Source: an uncultured Clostridia bacterium (lineage in GTDB: Bacteria > Bacillota > Clostridia > Christensenellales > Borkfalkiaceae). Taken from it: a DNA stretch of 64,000 bases. A program made the position numbers and the translations under genes. Position 1 is the first letter of the stretch. Each line of letters starts with the position of its first letter. This document shows positions 1 to 7,149 of this stretch, one piece after another. Where the stretch lies: contig CAKQJE010000014.1 of the NCBI GenBank assembly GCA_934247225.1, forward strand, positions 1-64,000, read 5' to 3'. Under the pieces are notes generated by a model that had not been told where the DNA came from, searched no databases, and saw only the letters and a list, made by a program, of their open reading frames with translations.

Positions 1-26
1 GCTTATAATGTTTCCGATGGCAGATT

Positions 27-44
27 TTGTAAATTGTATTACAA
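27..44. promoter_or_regulatory. Rex-like inverted repeat upstream of fucO
   Basis: Arms TTGTAA (27-32) and TTACAA (39-44) are exact reverse complements around a 6-nt centre, giving an 18-bp site. Rex (the NADH/NAD-sensing repressor) binds an 18-bp TTGTTAA-N4-TTAACAA type site in Firmicutes; this site keeps the outer TTGT/ACAA but deviates inside. A TATAAT lies at 4-9, so the repeat would sit just after the transcription start. Control of an NAD-dependent alcohol dehydrogenase by Rex would make sense, but this is inference. The -35 box would lie outside the window. Confidence 0.4.
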
Positions 45-131
45 ATAATCTGTAAAGAAGTTTAAAAACTGTGCGTAATGAAAATAATCATTTGGCAGAG
101 TAAATTTTAATTTTCAAAAAGGAGTAAAATT

Positions 132-1280
132 ATGGCTAAAAGATTTGTACTGAACGAAACGAGTTATCACGGCAAAGGCGCAATCGCCGAAATCGCAAAC
201 GAAATAATCGCTCGCGGTTTTAAAAAGGCTTTTGTTTGTTCCGATCCCGACCTTATCAAATTCAATGTTACTAAAAAAGTTCTCGACGTTCTGGATAACG
301 CAAAAATCGATTACGAAGTGTATTCGAACATCAAACCGAATCCGACGATTCAGAATGTCCAGACGGGCGTCGAAGCCTTTAAAAAGAGCAAAGCGGATTG
401 CCTGGTTGCAGTCGGAGGCGGTTCGTCTATCGACACGGCAAAAGCTATCGGAATTATCGTAAATAACCCCGAGTTTGCCGACGTTCGCTCGCTTGAAGGC
501 GTTGCGCCGACCAAAACCAAATGCGTACCGATAATCGCCGTTCCGACGACCGCGGGTACGGCAGCCGAAGTCACTATAAATTATGTTATAACCGACGCCG
601 AAAAGGACAGAAAAATGGTTTGCGTTGACGTACACGACATCCCCGTCGTAGCCGTTATCGATCCCGATATGATGAGTTCGATGCCGAGAGGTCTTACTGC
701 GGCCACGGGTATGGACGCGCTTACGCACGCGATCGAAGGATATATAACGCTCGGGGCGTGGGAGCTTTCGGATATGTTCCATATCACCGCGATAAAAATT
801 ATTTCCGAAAATCTTCGTTCTGCCGTTAAAAACGAACAGGCGGGCAGAGAAGGTATGGCTCTCGGTCAATATGTTGCGGGTATGGGATTTTCTAACGTCG
901 GTTTAGGTCTTGTTCACTCAATGGCTCACCCCTTAGGCGCGCTGTACGATACTCCGCACGGAGTTGCAAACGCGATAATTCTTCCCGTGGTTATGGAGTA
1001 TAACGCTCCCGCGACGGGCGATAAATACAGAGATATAGCCGTTGCTATGGGCGTTGAAGAAGCAAAGAGTATGCCGATAGAAGAGGCGAGAAAAGCCGCC
1101 GTAAACGCCGTAAGGAAACTTTCCGAGGACGTGGGCATCCCCGCAAATCTTAAAGATATCGTTAAAGAAGAGGATCTTGATTTCTTGGCGAAATCCGCAT
1201 ACGCCGACGCTTGTCGCCCCGGTAATCCGAGAGAAACTTCCGTCGAAGAAATAAAACGACTTTATAAAAGTATGTTGTAA
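132..1280 (+). CDS. fucO: Lactaldehyde reductase / 1,2-propanediol oxidoreductase
   Basis: Iron-dependent (group III) alcohol dehydrogenase of 382 aa that interconverts L-lactaldehyde and L-1,2-propanediol with NAD(H) in the cytoplasm. It matches E. coli FucO (383 aa) almost end to end from memory, including the NNPEFADVRSLEG and TTAGTAAEVTINYVI stretches. The nucleotide-binding GGGS is near residue 95. Metal ligands are Asp195, His199, His262 and His276, one off the E. coli numbering. A strong ribosome site (AAAAAGGAG) precedes the ATG. No fucose or rhamnose catabolic genes are adjacent, so it may act as a general aldehyde reductase for redox balance. A terminator follows. Confidence 0.9.
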   Translation: MAKRFVLNETSYHGKGAIAEIANEIIARGFKKAFVCSDPDLIKFNVTKKVLDVLDNAKIDYEVYSNIKPNPTIQNVQTGVEAFKKSKADCLVAVGGGSSIDTAKAIGIIVNNPEFADVRSLEGVAPTKTKCVPIIAVPTTAGTAAEVTINYVITDAEKDRKMVCVDVHDIPVVAVIDPDMMSSMPRGLTAATGMDALTHAIEGYITLGAWELSDMFHITAIKIISENLRSAVKNEQAGREGMALGQYVAGMGFSNVGLGLVHSMAHPLGALYDTPHGVANAIILPVVMEYNAPATGDKYRDIAVAMGVEEAKSMPIEEARKAAVNAVRKLSEDVGIPANLKDIVKEEDLDFLAKSAYADACRPGNPRETSVEEIKRLYKSML

Positions 1281-1305
1281 ATAATCCATATTTTAGTTTA
1301 TTTAT

Positions 1306-1350
1306 AAAGCAGACCGCGCAAGTTTAAATTTTGCGTTGTCTGCTTTTATT
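1306..1350 (+). terminator. Rho-independent terminator after fucO
   Basis: Stem AAAGCAGAC (1306-1314) pairs with GTCTGCTTT (1338-1346); inner bases GCG/TTGCG add partial pairing; a T-rich tract follows. Confidence 0.8.
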
Positions 1351-1367
1351 TTATTTGCAATAAAGAA

Positions 1368-1396
1368 TTGACAAAGCGCATTTATCAGGCTAAAAT
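1368..1396 (+). promoter_or_regulatory. Sigma-A-type promoter for the acetyltransferase gene
   Basis: TTGACA (1368-1373), 17-bp spacer, TAAAAT (1391-1396). The box lies inside a possible upstream extension of the next gene, which supports the downstream start at 1431. Confidence 0.75.
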
Positions 1397-1430
1397 AAAC
1401 AGTGAAAAACAACTAAAAAGGATTATACTT

Positions 1431-2081
1431 ATGACTGAAAACGAAAAAATGTTAAGCGGAAAAATTTACGATCCGCTTGACAGAGAATTAAATAAAAAAC
1501 GTTCGAGAGCGCACGAACTTTGCGTTAAATACAATCAGACTTTCGAGGGAAATAAAGAAATTCGAAAAGAAATTCTCGACGAACTTGTTCCCGATAAAGA
1601 AGAAGGCGTTTACATTCAAGGACCTGTTTATTTCGATTTCGGATCGAATACGAAATTCGGCAAAAACAGTTACGCGAATTTTAATCTGACCGTCCTCGAC
1701 ATTTGCCCCGTAACGATAGGGAATAATGTGTATATGGGTCCGAGCGTGTCGCTTTTAACTCCGCTTCATCCGCTTTGCTACGAAGATCGTAATCAGTATT
1801 ACGACAAAGAAAAAGGATATGTAACCGACCGCGAATACGGTGTGCCGATAACCATCGGAGACAATTGCTGGATTGCGGGAAACGTTACCGTTTGCGGAGG
1901 CGTGACCATAGGCGAAGGTTGCGTTATCGGCGCGGGGAGCGTTGTAACGAGAGATATTCCCGCGAACAGTCTTGCCGTCGGAAATCCTTGCAGGGTAATA
2001 AGAAAAATAACGGAAGCAGACAGTCTTAAAAATCATCCCGAAGTTTTTGCCGACGGAGACTATGATAAATTTTGCAAATAA
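1431..2081 (+). CDS. Maltose/galactoside O-acetyltransferase family protein
   Basis: Left-handed beta-helix acetyltransferase of the Maa/LacA/NodL type, 216 aa, expected to transfer acetyl from acetyl-CoA to a sugar hydroxyl. An N-terminal helical maltose-acetyltransferase domain (residues about 5-60) is followed by hexapeptide repeats. The catalytic His is His113 in the TPLHP segment, the usual position. The C-terminal VVTRDIPANSLAVGNPCRVIR stretch is the family signature. I chose the ATG at 1431 because it follows AAAAGGA and a promoter overlaps the region upstream. The true acceptor sugar cannot be told from sequence. The downstream HD gene starts 53 bp later and probably shares the transcript. 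Confidence 0.85.
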   Translation: MTENEKMLSGKIYDPLDRELNKKRSRAHELCVKYNQTFEGNKEIRKEILDELVPDKEEGVYIQGPVYFDFGSNTKFGKNSYANFNLTVLDICPVTIGNNVYMGPSVSLLTPLHPLCYEDRNQYYDKEKGYVTDREYGVPITIGDNCWIAGNVTVCGGVTIGEGCVIGAGSVVTRDIPANSLAVGNPCRVIRKITEADSLKNHPEVFADGDYDKFCK

Positions 2082-2134
2082 ATTCATTTAATACAAAAAA
2101 TATCGGAGTATTTATTAACAAGGAACGAGAAGAG

Positions 2135-2734
2135 ATGAAATTGACCGTAGAAATTGCCGAAAAATCGTTGGCGGAAGCCGAAAAGCAAAATCCCGGAGCG
2201 TGGGGAGACCATTCCCGTTACGTTGCTTCGGCGTGCCGTAACATTGCCGAAAAATGCGATAATTTATCTGCCGAAACAGCGTATATTTATGGTCTTTTGC
2301 ACGATATCGGGCGTTATGCGGGAGTTTCCTCCGAAAAGCATCTTATCGACGGGTATCGTTATTGCACCGAAAGAGGTTGGAAAAAAGCCGCGCAGATTTG
2401 TATAACGCACGCATTTATGATTCAGGATATTACTTCGTCCATAGGTAAATTCGACGTAACCGAAGACGATTACGATTTTATGCGCGATTTTATCAAAAAC
2501 GCCGTATACGACGATTACGACAGGTTGGTGCAGCTTTGCGACGCGCTTGCTCTTCCGTCGGGATTTTGCCTTTTGGAGAAGAGGTTTATAGACGTCGCCC
2601 TGCGTTACGGAATGCACCCGTCCACGATAGAACGTTGGAAAAAGACATTGGAAATAAAAGCCTATTTCGAAAATAAAATCGGTTGTTCGATTTACGATTT
2701 GCTTCCCGGAGTGAGGGAAAATACTTTTAAATAA
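2135..2734 (+). CDS. HD-domain phosphohydrolase of unknown substrate
   Basis: A 199-aa HD-superfamily protein. Visible metal ligands are His26 (GDHSRYV), the His56-Asp57 pair (LLHDIGR) and further His/Asp residues downstream (HAFM, DALA). The HDIG-type core suggests a nucleotide or dinucleotide phosphohydrolase, but the substrate is unknown. The start at 2135 is chosen over an in-frame upstream start because a purine-rich AAGGAACGAGAAGAG precedes it and the upstream extension would overlap the previous gene. It is the last gene before a strong terminator. Confidence 0.75.
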   Translation: MKLTVEIAEKSLAEAEKQNPGAWGDHSRYVASACRNIAEKCDNLSAETAYIYGLLHDIGRYAGVSSEKHLIDGYRYCTERGWKKAAQICITHAFMIQDITSSIGKFDVTEDDYDFMRDFIKNAVYDDYDRLVQLCDALALPSGFCLLEKRFIDVALRYGMHPSTIERWKKTLEIKAYFENKIGCSIYDLLPGVRENTFK

Positions 2735-2753
2735 AAAATCAATTCAAATTTTC

Positions 2754-2784
2754 GGAACGCTGAAATCTGCGTTCCTTTTTTTTT
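2754..2784 (+). terminator. Rho-independent terminator
   Basis: Perfect 7-bp stem GGAACGC (2754-2760) / GCGTTCC (2769-2775) with an 8-nt loop and nine T residues. It separates the HD gene from the spoVA locus. Confidence 0.92.
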
Positions 2785-2815
2785 GCCATAAAAGGAATAA
2801 TTGATTTGTTTTTAA

Positions 2816-2844
2816 GTATTTTTTAATTCTGTTTACACAAAGTA
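2816..2844 (+). promoter_or_regulatory. Candidate sigma-G-like promoter of spoVAD
   Basis: GTATT (2816-2820), 17-bp spacer, CAAAGTA (2838-2844), then 5 nt and the ATG at 2850. The -35 fits the forespore sigma consensus GNATR loosely and the -10 matches CATWMTA at 5 of 7 positions. The match is weak alone, but the geometry is identical to that in front of the PBP gene (14671-14699) and ytfI (26224-26252). spoVA genes are sigma-G dependent in B. subtilis. Confidence 0.4.
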
Positions 2845-2849
2845 AGTTT

Positions 2850-3857
2850 ATGAAGTCGACAATTTTCTTTAAAAACAAGCCGTCGATTATCGCAACGTCG
2901 ACGGTTACGGGACCTAAGGAAGCCGAGGGGGAACTCGGAAAATTTATCGAAAACGTTTCTTACGACGATACGTTCGGCGAAGAAACTTATGAAAAAGCCG
3001 AATGTAAAACGATCACTCTCGCCATAGAAAACGCAATGAAAAACGCAAAACTCGGCGAGGACGACCTGAATGCGATTATATCGGGGGATTTATTAAATCA
3101 GATAATATCTTCGAGCTTTTCGGCTCGTAAATTCAACGTTCCGTATCTCGGGGTTTATAACGCCTGTTCAACTATGACGGAGGCTCTCGCGATCGGTTCG
3201 GCGCTTGTGGACGGAGGATATTTTACAAACGTTATCGCGGCGACGGGAAGTCATTTCGCGACGGCTGAAAGACAGTATCGTTACCCTCTCGAACTCGGCG
3301 CGGTGAGACCTCCTCAGGCGCAGTGGACCGTTACGGGCGCAGGCGCGACGGTAATTTCCGCAAAAGGAAAAAATAACGATTATTTTCCTAAAATTACTTC
3401 CGCAACATTCGGAAAAGTCGTAGATTACGGTGTGACGGACGCTAATAACATGGGTGCGGCAATGGCTCCTGCGGCGGCGAATACGATCGTAACCCATTTT
3501 AAAGAAACGGGGAAAGATCCCGATTATTACGATCTTGTTTTAACGGGCGATCTCGGCGCGTTGGGGTCGAGGCTTTGCAAGAAGCTTTGCTTCGAAAAAT
3601 GCTACGATATCGATAAAAATCACGTCGACTGCGGCGAACTTATTTATAATATCGACGAAGAGGAGTTTCAGGGCGGAAGCGGAGCAGGGTGCAGCGCGGT
3701 TGTTTTTAATTCGTATATTTACAGAAAATTATTGAAAAGACAAATCAAGCGGGTTTTATTTGTCGCAACGGGCGCGCTTTTATCGACGTTATCGACCCAG
3801 CAGGGCGAATCGATACCCGCAATAGCTCATGCGGTAAGCGTGGAAACGGAGGAATAG
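2850..3857 (+). CDS. spoVAD: Stage V sporulation protein AD
   Basis: SpoVAD, 335 aa (338 in B. subtilis), has a thiolase-like fold and binds dipicolinic acid for its uptake into the forespore and release at germination. Recognisable stretches are the VYNACSTM Cys-containing loop (around residue 104), GSHFATAERQYRYP, and the GGSGAGCSAVV segment near residue 276. No Shine-Dalgarno sequence is visible before the ATG, consistent with a leaderless start. spoVAE follows 3 bp later. The usual partner spoVAC is not upstream; an unrelated HD gene and a terminator are there instead. Confidence 0.95.
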   Translation: MKSTIFFKNKPSIIATSTVTGPKEAEGELGKFIENVSYDDTFGEETYEKAECKTITLAIENAMKNAKLGEDDLNAIISGDLLNQIISSSFSARKFNVPYLGVYNACSTMTEALAIGSALVDGGYFTNVIAATGSHFATAERQYRYPLELGAVRPPQAQWTVTGAGATVISAKGKNNDYFPKITSATFGKVVDYGVTDANNMGAAMAPAAANTIVTHFKETGKDPDYYDLVLTGDLGALGSRLCKKLCFEKCYDIDKNHVDCGELIYNIDEEEFQGGSGAGCSAVVFNSYIYRKLLKRQIKRVLFVATGALLSTLSTQQGESIPAIAHAVSVETEE

Positions 3858-3860
3858 AAT

Positions 3861-4232
3861 ATGGTAGATATGCTTTTTATGTATCTGAAAGCTTTTGTCG
3901 TGGGCGGACTTATATGCACGATTGCGCAACTTCTGATAAATTACACAAAAATAACTTCGGGTAAAATTCTTGTATATTTTATGCTTTCGGGGCTTGTTTT
4001 ACAGGCTTTCGGACTTTATCAATACATCGTCGACTTCGCGGGAGCGGGCGCGACCGTTCCGATAAGCGGATTCGGGTATCTTCTTGCGAACGGCGCTATA
4101 AAAGGAGCGAAAAACGGACTTTTCGGCGCGTTCACGGGCGGACTTTCCGCCGCTTCCGCGGGCGTTACCGCAGCGGTTGTATTCGGCTACTTTATAGCTC
4201 TCATTTTTAAAGCGAGATCGAAAAAAAATTAG
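3861..4232 (+). CDS. spoVAE: Stage V sporulation protein AE (SpoVAEB type)
   Basis: A 123-aa polytopic membrane protein of the SpoVAE family, with about four hydrophobic segments (residues roughly 5-25, 32-58, 67-92 and 95-116) and the typical SGFGYLLANGAIKGA glycine-rich stretch. Together with SpoVAC it is thought to form the inner-membrane channel for dipicolinic acid. GGAGG precedes the ATG and the gene is coupled to spoVAD (3-bp gap). The locus holds only AD and AE; spoVAC and other spoVA genes must be elsewhere or missing. Confidence 0.92.
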   Translation: MVDMLFMYLKAFVVGGLICTIAQLLINYTKITSGKILVYFMLSGLVLQAFGLYQYIVDFAGAGATVPISGFGYLLANGAIKGAKNGLFGAFTGGLSAASAGVTAAVVFGYFIALIFKARSKKN

Positions 4233-4260
4233 TCAAATTATCGTTTTGCTTTCATATAAT
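4233..4260 (+). promoter_or_regulatory. Sigma-E-like promoter of yunB
   Basis: TCAAATT (4233-4239), 13-bp spacer, CATATAAT (4253-4260). The sigma-E consensus is KMATATT - 13 to 15 bp - CATACAMT; the -10 matches 7 of 8. Only 5 nt separate it from the ATG of yunB. The internal TATAAT would also serve as a sigma-A -10, although no good -35 is seen for it. Confidence 0.5.
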
Positions 4261-4265
4261 TTAAT

Positions 4266-4907
4266 ATGAAACGCAAAAAGAAAAAATTTTTCAAATTTCT
4301 TGTTTTTCTGATGATTTTTATAATCATATTTCTTTCGGTTTATTTTTCGTCCGATAAAATCGTAGTGGGGTACGCTGAAAAAAACTTTTATTCGCTTATT
4401 TCTTCGGCGTCTTATCATGCGATAGATTTCCTCGTGAGCGAAAAATATAAGTACGGCGATCTTGTGGAAGTTAAAACCGATAATTCGGGGAATGTAAGTA
4501 TGGTTATAACGGACAGCCTCGAAGTAAACAGACTCGCCACGACTACCGCGAACAATGCCTACGATTTTCTCTCCGAAGAGATAAAAAAGGGTGTGGAAGT
4601 ACCCGTCGGAGCGTTTACGGGTATAAGGCTTTTAAGCGGTTTCGGGAAAAAAATCAGAATGAAAGTTATTTCCGTCGCTTCCGTGAAATGTGAATTCGTT
4701 TCCGATTTTGCGGGGGCGGGGATAAATCAGACGAGACATTCTCTTTACATAAACATTCACTGCGTGGTGAATATCGTAACTAAAACGAAAAAGGTCACGG
4801 CTCAGGATAAAATAACCGTCCTTATTTTCGATAATCTTATCGTCGGAAAAGTGCCGCAGGTAATGATTACTCCTATGACGATAGGAAAAGGCGCGGCGGA
4901 AATATAA
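4266..4907 (+). CDS. yunB: Sporulation protein YunB
   Basis: A 213-aa YunB-family sporulation protein. One N-terminal transmembrane helix (residues about 9-28) follows a Lys/Arg-rich start, so the rest should lie outside the cytosol or in the intermembrane space. Family signatures are VEVPVGAFTGIRLLSG (about 114-129), FAGAGINQTRHSLYI (about 149-163) and VGKVPQVMI near the C-terminus. In B. subtilis yunB belongs to the sigma-E regulon, matching the promoter seen here. No Shine-Dalgarno sequence is visible and the -10 box abuts the start. The exact role in spore formation is unknown. Confidence 0.85.
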   Translation: MKRKKKKFFKFLVFLMIFIIIFLSVYFSSDKIVVGYAEKNFYSLISSASYHAIDFLVSEKYKYGDLVEVKTDNSGNVSMVITDSLEVNRLATTTANNAYDFLSEEIKKGVEVPVGAFTGIRLLSGFGKKIRMKVISVASVKCEFVSDFAGAGINQTRHSLYINIHCVVNIVTKTKKVTAQDKITVLIFDNLIVGKVPQVMITPMTIGKGAAEI

Positions 4908-4919
4908 AAAAGTTTAAAA

Positions 4920-4945
4920 AACGGGAGTTTTTCTCCCGTTTTTTG
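4920..4945 (+). terminator. Rho-independent terminator after yunB
   Basis: Stem ACGGGAG (4921-4927) / CTCCCGT (4933-4939) with a T tract to 4944. Confidence 0.9.
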
Positions 4946-4980
4946 TTTCCAAATCGATTATAATCTGTTAAAATATACTT

Positions 4981-7149
4981 ATGATTGAATTGCTTGCCCC
5001 CGCGGGGAACGAAGAATGCTTCTTTGCGGCTGTAAATAACGGCGCGGACGCCGTTTATCTCGGTTTAAGTTCCTTTTCGGCGCGAAAAAACGCCGCAAAC
5101 TTCAACGAGGAAAATATCGGATATTTCGTTTCGTATGCTCATGCCGTCGGCGTGAAAGTTTACGTCGCGCTGAATACGATCGTTAAAGACGGCGAATTGT
5201 CCGATTTTATAAAAACCGCGGGCGTCGCTTTATCCGCAGGCGCGGACGCATTGATTATTCAGGATATTTTTCTCGGAAAAGTTCTTAAAGAAATTTATCC
5301 CGATTGCGTTATTCATTTAAGCACGCAGGCGGGAATAAATAATCTCGGCGGTGCGAAACTTGCGAAAGAATACGGTTTTTCCCGCGTGATACTCGCCCGC
5401 GAAACGAAGATTTCCGAAATAAAAAAGATTGCGGAAGAAATCGAAACCGAAATATTCGTCCACGGCGCGCTTTGCAGTTCTTTTTCCGGGCATTGTTATT
5501 TAAGCTCGTTTATCGGCGGAAACAGCGGAAACAGAGGGCTTTGCAAGCAACCTTGCAGAAAAAAATACGCAATCGAGACCAAAGTCGGCGGAGGGGAATA
5601 TTCTTTTTCGCTCGCGGATTTAAAGCTCGATAATAAAATAGACGAGATAATTTCGTCCGGTGTTGCAAGCGTTAAAATCGAAGGCAGAATGCGAACGAAA
5701 GAGTATGTCGCCGCAGCGGTAAGGCTTTACAGAAACGCCATAGACAAAAAAACGGCGGATATTTCCGAAATCAGACGAACTTACAACAGAGGGGATTACA
5801 CAAAAGGCTATGTTTTCGGAATAGACAAAAACATAGTCTCGGATAAAATTCAAAATCATTGCGGGGAATTCTTCGGAAAAGTCGCAAAAGTTTTCAAGGA
5901 TAAAATTACCGTCGAGAGCAGTCGGCTTTCCGCAATCGGCGACGGATTCAAAATTTTAAGAAACGGCTTCGAAACGGGAAACGCCGTGTGCCTTGCGAAA
6001 GGCAGAGACTTAGCGTTTAAAGGAGACGTAAAAATCGGCGACGACGTTATGATAACGAGAGACGCGTTGCTGTCGGACAAGCTTGACAGCGTTTCCGAAA
6101 AACGCAAAAAGATTAAAGTCGAGGCATATTTTGCGGAAGGAGAGAAACCGAAACTCGTTACAAACGGCATAAGCGTAGAGGACGAGAATGTTCTCGAAAA
6201 GGCGAAAACAAGCCCTTTGACGAAAGAGCAGATAGAGGATAATTTACACAAAACGGACAAATATCCGTTTGAAATCGAGCCTTGCGTAAATGTGAAAGGA
6301 AATCCTTTCATTGTGAAATCGAAGCTTAACAAAATGCGTTCCGAGCTTTATCAAAAGGTTTTTATGCAAAGCGTAAAACCTTTAAAAATCACTGATAAAC
6401 ACTTTAATTTTTTAACAAATTACAGTCCGTCGTACGGCGGGGTTGTTTTATCGGACGGGTTTGTGAAAGTACCCGAAAATTACGCTTTCGTGTTAAGACC
6501 CGTTTCTTACGACGACGAAGAAAACATTAAAAACATACTCGATAAAATCGACGCGGACAAATTTCTGTTCGTTCCGTCCTTTCTGCCCGAAAACGACGAA
6601 AAAAGAATAAGAGAATTGTTAAGTCTGTTCGATGGAATTTATGCCGACGGGCTTTCAGGAATCGGGCTTTGGAAAAATTCGAGTAAGAAGATAATTGTCG
6701 GAAGCGGCTTAAATGCCTTTAATTCCGTTGATTTTTACTATCTTAACAAACTCGGCATAACAGATATCGTGTATTCCAAAGAGCTTAGCAAAAAAGAATC
6801 CGATTCGATAACGGCAAACGGATATCTTTTCACGTTCGGGGAAGTAAAACTCGCGGAGTTTTTGTATTGTCCGTTTAAAAGAGACTGCGCAAAATGCAAA
6901 AGAGGAAACAGCTTTTCCGTTACGGACGAAACGGGACATAAATTTGTTCTTTCACGGTATAAAATCAACGGCAGGTGTCGCTTCGAACTTTTGAACGGCG
7001 ATATTATAAAATTCGCAAAAAACGATTATAATTTCTTTAATTTTACAGGGTTTTCCGAAAAGGAAATTCAGGCTGTTTTAAATGGAGATGAGCTTTCCGA
7101 CGGTAAATACGGATTTACGAGCGGGAATCTGAAAAGAGGTATATTATGA
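4981..7149 (+). CDS. U32 family peptidase / RlhA-like rRNA hydroxylation protein
   Basis: A 722-aa U32-family protein with the long Clostridia-type architecture: an N-terminal TIM-barrel-like U32 domain (residues 1 to about 300), then a C-terminal extension resembling the DUF3656 (collagenase-like) region. The family signature GNSGNRGLCKQPCR is at residues 181-194; Cys165, Cys172, Cys188 and Cys192 form the expected Fe-S-type cysteine set. E. coli RlhA of this family hydroxylates 23S rRNA C2501, while others are annotated as collagenases; I favour an RNA-modification role. TAAAAT (4969-4974) ends 6 nt before the ATG and no ribosome site is visible. The gene overlaps mutS2 by 4 bp (ATGA). Confidence 0.85.
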   Translation: MIELLAPAGNEECFFAAVNNGADAVYLGLSSFSARKNAANFNEENIGYFVSYAHAVGVKVYVALNTIVKDGELSDFIKTAGVALSAGADALIIQDIFLGKVLKEIYPDCVIHLSTQAGINNLGGAKLAKEYGFSRVILARETKISEIKKIAEEIETEIFVHGALCSSFSGHCYLSSFIGGNSGNRGLCKQPCRKKYAIETKVGGGEYSFSLADLKLDNKIDEIISSGVASVKIEGRMRTKEYVAAAVRLYRNAIDKKTADISEIRRTYNRGDYTKGYVFGIDKNIVSDKIQNHCGEFFGKVAKVFKDKITVESSRLSAIGDGFKILRNGFETGNAVCLAKGRDLAFKGDVKIGDDVMITRDALLSDKLDSVSEKRKKIKVEAYFAEGEKPKLVTNGISVEDENVLEKAKTSPLTKEQIEDNLHKTDKYPFEIEPCVNVKGNPFIVKSKLNKMRSELYQKVFMQSVKPLKITDKHFNFLTNYSPSYGGVVLSDGFVKVPENYAFVLRPVSYDDEENIKNILDKIDADKFLFVPSFLPENDEKRIRELLSLFDGIYADGLSGIGLWKNSSKKIIVGSGLNAFNSVDFYYLNKLGITDIVYSKELSKKESDSITANGYLFTFGEVKLAEFLYCPFKRDCAKCKRGNSFSVTDETGHKFVLSRYKINGRCRFELLNGDIIKFAKNDYNFFNFTGFSEKEIQAVLNGDELSDGKYGFTSGNLKRGIL

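Noticed and set aside
114..869. Long minus-strand open frame opposite fucO (and many similar antisense frames, for example 40370-41038 opposite spoIIIAE).
   Set aside because: They are shadows of strongly conserved genes, lack ribosome sites and have low-complexity translations.
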